Shown here: positions 60,188-64,000 of the stretch, in pieces
How the letters are laid out: each line of letters opens with the position of its first letter
Numbering within the stretch: position 1 is the first letter of the stretch
Source: Crossaster papposus
Taxonomy: Eukaryota > Echinodermata > Asteroidea > Velatida > Solasteridae
Direction: 5' to 3'
DNA length: 64,000 nt
Assembly (NCBI GenBank): GCA_037893245.1
Contig: JBAIAA010000311.1
Span: forward strand, 310,001-374,000
Made by a program: the position numbers and the translations under genes
The notes under the pieces: model-generated
Databases searched by the model: none
What the model was told of the DNA's origin: nothing
Seen by the model: only the letters and a program-made list of their open reading frames with translations

Positions 60188-61739
60188 CCTTATAGTATCA
60201 CGATGAGCATGGGCGTCAATCCTGGGGGGGACAGGGGGACACGCCCCCCCCCATATTTTGAAGGGTGGGGGACACAATATCAAATGTCCCCCCCATGTTT
60301 TTGAACTCGTGTATCTCATAAGAGGGCAATATGTACTGTAGCGGAAACTGTCAAGAATAGCGGAGCGGTGGCGTAAGTGTGACGAATTTACACGGAGTCC
60401 ATCCAAGTCCAACAACGGTACGCTGCGGAGGCAACAGAACCTGACGTTAACGCCCTATACTGCGGGTTTGGCCGCCCTAGGGGTGTATGGATGTGCGCGC
60501 GCGAACTCGATCTTTACGTGTAGTTCGTACGTGTACGTGTACATGTACTGTACACGTACATGTACATACATGTACATGTACGTGAACACAGTCATACTGT
60601 TCGCGTGAAAACAGGCGTTATCTCGTCTAGACGTAATCCCACTTTTGTCCTAAATTTATATTATTTGTTGCTGTAACATAGCCCCTGAAATCGATAATTC
60701 AGTAAATGATGTTTTGCAGCCATATTCATACTGTATAATGTAGGCTGTGTGTGGACTTCGGTTGTGGTTGAAATCTGTGTTTTGGGTAAAGTTGTAGCCT
60801 AGTTTGAGAAAGTTTTGTGTCAGTTTACAAAAGTTCAGTGAAGTGCGTGTGCCATTGGCTGTGCTTGATCGATCGTGTTCAACTTAAATTAACTCTAGCG
60901 AACCTTCGCAAAGCTGACAATCAATCAAATCGCAGTATAAGTTCATGTATTAACTAATATCTTGGGGCGCACTTTTAGGGCTTTTTTAATCTCTGGGTTC
61001 GGATTTGTCTTCGTCTTAGGATCAAGGGGATTTTAGGCTACTGCGAGAACTCCAGCCACATTCTGGTGCCATGTTGTGCTTCAGAAACATTCAATCAGTT
61101 GATATGAACCTGTACAAAAGTCGGATATTTCTATTTCCTTCATTTGTATTTACTTCTCAGTGATTCCGAAGTCGCAGGCGAACCGAACCGAAGACGCGAA
61201 ACAAAGGTTTAAGTACGCGTAGCAGACGACCAAATGCGCGGCGCAAGAGATCTTTGCCCGAACATTTCCCTTGCATTTCAGTTTAATAGTGGTTGTTCAT
61301 TCATTTTACCATAACAATAACAAATAACTTCGTGAAAATTTCTACTGTTATCAGTTGGCCGTCAATCAAAGTTCAAAGACTTGGGATTTATTATTTGAAT
61401 TAATTCGACGGTGGAATAAAACAAATAGGGCCTACCGGCACCTCCGATTGAATCTGGGCTTAATACTTTCAAGATACTTGATAAATACTTTTCAAGATAC
61501 TTCTCCGTAACTTATTTGAAAAAGTAAACGGATAAAACCTTATCTCATTAATTTTACAGGACACCGACAAAAATGCAGATGGGAATTATTCCAGGTTTTC
61601 TTGTGTTTCTAAACTACATTCATAATCCTTTGCACCATTTCGTTTGCGGAAATAGTTTTCTAATAATAGTTTCCAAGGATAACATCTTTTGCGAATTATT
61701 TTCACCAGAAAAGTAAGAATTAAAATTACCAAGCTAGTA

Positions 61740-62085
61740 TTAAAGGTAGTTTACACCATTGGTAATTGCTTGAATTATCACGAATGGGTAGATTTGGGGG
61801 TTGTATTTCATAGTAAATATCGTTTAACTGACTTTTCCGAAGTTTTACAATCATGGATGCCGAGAAAAGCACGAAAAACAGCGTTTGTTTTCAACCGGGG
61901 TCGAGCCGTTATTCTTATGTTATATTAGTTTTTTCGCGATCGCCGTTTCTTTATAAAATTCAATTTTTTTTGTAATAATTACAGGATATCTAGCGCAATC
62001 CTTTTGCTGAATGTCTAGAATCATTTCTTAATAATTCGGTAGTAAATATTTTCGATATCTGCAAATGGTGTATAATGCACTTTAA
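61740..62085. mobile_element. TTAA-type MITE, full copy in opposite orientation (family M2)
   Basis: Starts TTAAAGGTAGTTTACACC and ends GGTGTATAATGCACTTTAA. Interior matches 56717-57102 in reverse complement, including ATTTACTACCGAATTATTAA. Nested in the hAT-like element. Confidence 0.8.
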
Positions 62086-62128
62086 TTCCTAAACAAATTA
62101 TCTATGTTTAAATTTTCGACTTGACAAT

Positions 62129-62926
62129 TAGACTAGGAGCACGGACCAAAAAAAAAAGTGGGTGCTCAACTCTCACTACATCTAAGGTTCGATTGCTTTA
62201 TCTGGTGGAATAGACCTAGTAGAACATCTCTAGGTAGTATGTGGACTCAAATTGTGGTATAAATTTAGCGCTGCTATCAAAAAATATTACAAAAAAATTA
62301 ATTTGATAAAAAATAATTAAAAAAAAACAAATTTAAGATAACGGTTTGACACAATGAAAGCATATAAACATCACTTTTGTTCATGCAAATGATGCTGTTT
62401 AATGAGTTCATGACTCAAATGTTCCTCATTGGCTAAAAAATAATAATTATGGTCTAAGGAGACAAAGGGGCGTGGCCACGCCCCTTTAAAAGATAACCTT
62501 TAAAAAAAAAATTAAAAAAAAATATTGGGAAGTAGCCTCGTACAATTTTTCTTTTTTCTTATTTCAAAATTATTTCACATTTTAGTATGTACTTTATAAA
62601 AATGAAATGTAAAAAATATTTAAATGATAGTTGTGATAATTTATATAAGATATTAAGATATATAAAAAATAAAATGCTTCATTTTCTTTTTTTTATATGA
62701 ATATGACTAGACTGTTTACTAACAATTGGTGCCAAATTAAGAACAATGCCAACTTTTTACCCTCAAAAGTTTTTCTTAAAAAATGATACCACAATTTGAA
62801 GCCACATACTACCTAGCAGTGTTCAGTAGGGTATGTTCTTCCATATTGTGAAGTCAAACCTTGGATGTAGAAGGTGTTGAGCAAAATTCTTATTTACAGG
62901 GCTTTCACAACTTTGCTCCTAGTCTA
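62129..62926. mobile_element. 798-bp element with long (~140-bp) terminal inverted repeats
   Basis: TAGACTAGGAGCA at the left and TGCTCCTAGTCTA at the right. Pairing, with divergence, extends inward to CTAGGTAGTATGTGG / CCACATACTACCTAG and ATTGTGGTAT / ATACCACAAT. The AT-rich centre contains a GGGGCGTGGCCACGCCCC palindrome (62468-62485). Nested in the hAT-like element; non-coding. Confidence 0.8.
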
Positions 62927-63559
62927 AATTTGTTATCGAGTAAATAGGTATGTGCTAGAGTTAGGGGACCACTGCGCCCCGATGTAAACCACGGGGTTTT
63001 CTCGAGAACGGTAAAACATGAGGTTGGTTTCTTTTCAACCAGACATTTGAAATAGGATAAGTAAACAATCCAAAACATGAGATTTTCGAGGATTCCAAGA
63101 GTGCCCCTTTATATTAGGTCTTCGCAGGAAGACGCTCGCCGTCTGGGCTTGTCATAATTATGCTGGCCGCATGATATGCTGGCCGTGCCAACATCTCTTG
63201 TGCACTCGCGTTGACGTTTGTATAATGTGCAGGCTAAACCCCTCTAATAATTCTTGACTTCAGTAATGTCCCCCCCACATTTGAAATGGGATTGACGCCC
63301 CTGACGATGAGCCACACCAAATCCCCTCAATCAATTGTCAGATCATCCACTGCATGGAGTTAGAAATAGTTCGCTCATGTGCTTTCTCCACTTGTATGAA
63401 GTCATCAGAGCATGCGTGATACTTTTGTAATATTTCCCACGTTTCTTGAGGCAGTTCCCACTACAAGATACATCCGCGATTCAGGAAACTACACGTTCAA
63501 TAGTTGGCGTCCGATGACAACTCTGAACGTCACTCACATCTACACTCTAAAAACAGATT

Positions 63560-63960
63560 GGTTGAAAATAACCAATATATTGGTCGATTTCAACCAATCC
63601 AGTTGGTAGATATGTGGATAACCAAAATATTGGTTAAAATAACCAATATGACATTGGTTACCTATTTAACCAATCCATATTGGTTATAAAACCAACCAAT
63701 GCAATGTTGGTTAATTTAACCAATCCACAATGGTAGGACTCCAACCAATTTGTATTGGTTACCACGTAACCAATCCATATTGGTTATAGCACTAACCATA
63801 CATAATGGTAGGGCTGCAATCAATTCATATTGGTTAACACGCAACCAATTGCATTGGTTATAACAAATGCAAAAATACATTATTGGTTAATTCAACCAAT
63901 TTATAATGGTTAGGCTACAACCAATACTATTGGTTGTTTTTATGTATTGGTTCCTACGTG
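63560..63960. repeat. degenerate array of ACCAAT...ATTGGT palindromes
   Basis: AACCAAT and its complement ATTGGTT alternate roughly every 10-20 bases, forming units of about 35-45 bases such as AACCAATATATTGGT, AACCAATCCATATTGGTT and CAATTTGTATTGGTTA. At least ten paired motifs lie in 400 bases. The array may continue to the right edge. Confidence 0.75.
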
Positions 63961-64000
63961 GACAAATTACGTAATTAAATAATACCAATGGAATTAACTT

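Larger units (their letters stand above)
60208..63303. mobile_element. hAT-like DNA transposon, 3.1 kb, non-autonomous
   Basis: Terminal inverted repeats: left CATGGGCGTCAATCC, right GGATTGACGCCCCTG (complement CAGGGGCGTCAATCC), one mismatch. A perfect 8-bp ACGATGAG flanks both sides (60200-60207 and 63304-63311). The CAGGGGCG end and 8-bp duplication are the signature of hAT elements. No hAT transposase frame is visible, so it depends on a helper or has decayed. Two further elements are nested inside (61740-62085 and 62129-62926). Between 60600 and 61700 nothing else is recognised. Confidence 0.85.

Overview
This is nuclear DNA of an animal, most likely a marine invertebrate deuterostome such as an echinoderm. 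The reasons are split-exon coding with canonical GT/AG junctions, tRNA-derived SINEs with a Deu-like core, a DIRS-type retroelement remnant, many short inverted-repeat transposons, and (TGTACA)n microsatellites. The organism assignment is inference; no single base proves it.

The window is dominated by one gene on the minus strand, which I identify as BMPER / crossveinless-2, a secreted BMP-binding regulator. Ten exons can be placed. A signal-peptide exon lies at 59238-59343, followed by nine exons between 9445 and 516 that encode five von Willebrand factor C (VWC) domains, the last one cut by the window. All nine junctions keep frame (phases 1,0,1,0,1,0,1,0,0) and the coding sum is 1005 bases, exactly 335 codons. 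The von Willebrand D and TIL domains expected in this family must lie beyond position 1.

Intron 1 spans about 49.8 kb (59237-9446) and holds most of the window. From left to right in plus coordinates it contains: a GTT/GAT-rich stretch (9.7-10.1 kb); several foldback palindromes (11.4, 11.9 and 12.2 kb); a 245-bp tandem array (13.1-15.3 kb); a solo copy of a 485-bp terminal-repeat element (15.65-16.1 kb); a 12-bp minisatellite fused to a decayed DIRS-type retroelement (17.4-19.3 kb); a 19.3-kb satellite-like array full of TGACGTCA palindromes with poly(A) unit junctions and hairpins (20.1-39.4 kb); a 4.47-kb composite-looking DNA transposon with an intact 692-residue transposase-like ORF between two 481/482-bp direct repeats (43.3-47.8 kb); two SINEs; a 21-bp palindromic minisatellite (50.1-50.5 kb); pyrimidine and poly-G tracts; and several MITEs (52-58 kb).

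Upstream of the first BMPER exon (59.3-64 kb) are a (TGTACA)n tract, a cluster of GGCGTCACGT motifs that could be promoter elements, a 3.1-kb hAT-like element with a perfect 8-bp target-site duplication and two nested elements, and an array of ACCAAT/ATTGGT palindromes at the right edge.

The most novel-looking items are the composite transposon (43335-47804) and the poly(A)-punctuated CRE-palindrome array (20081-39412) with its covarying hairpins.
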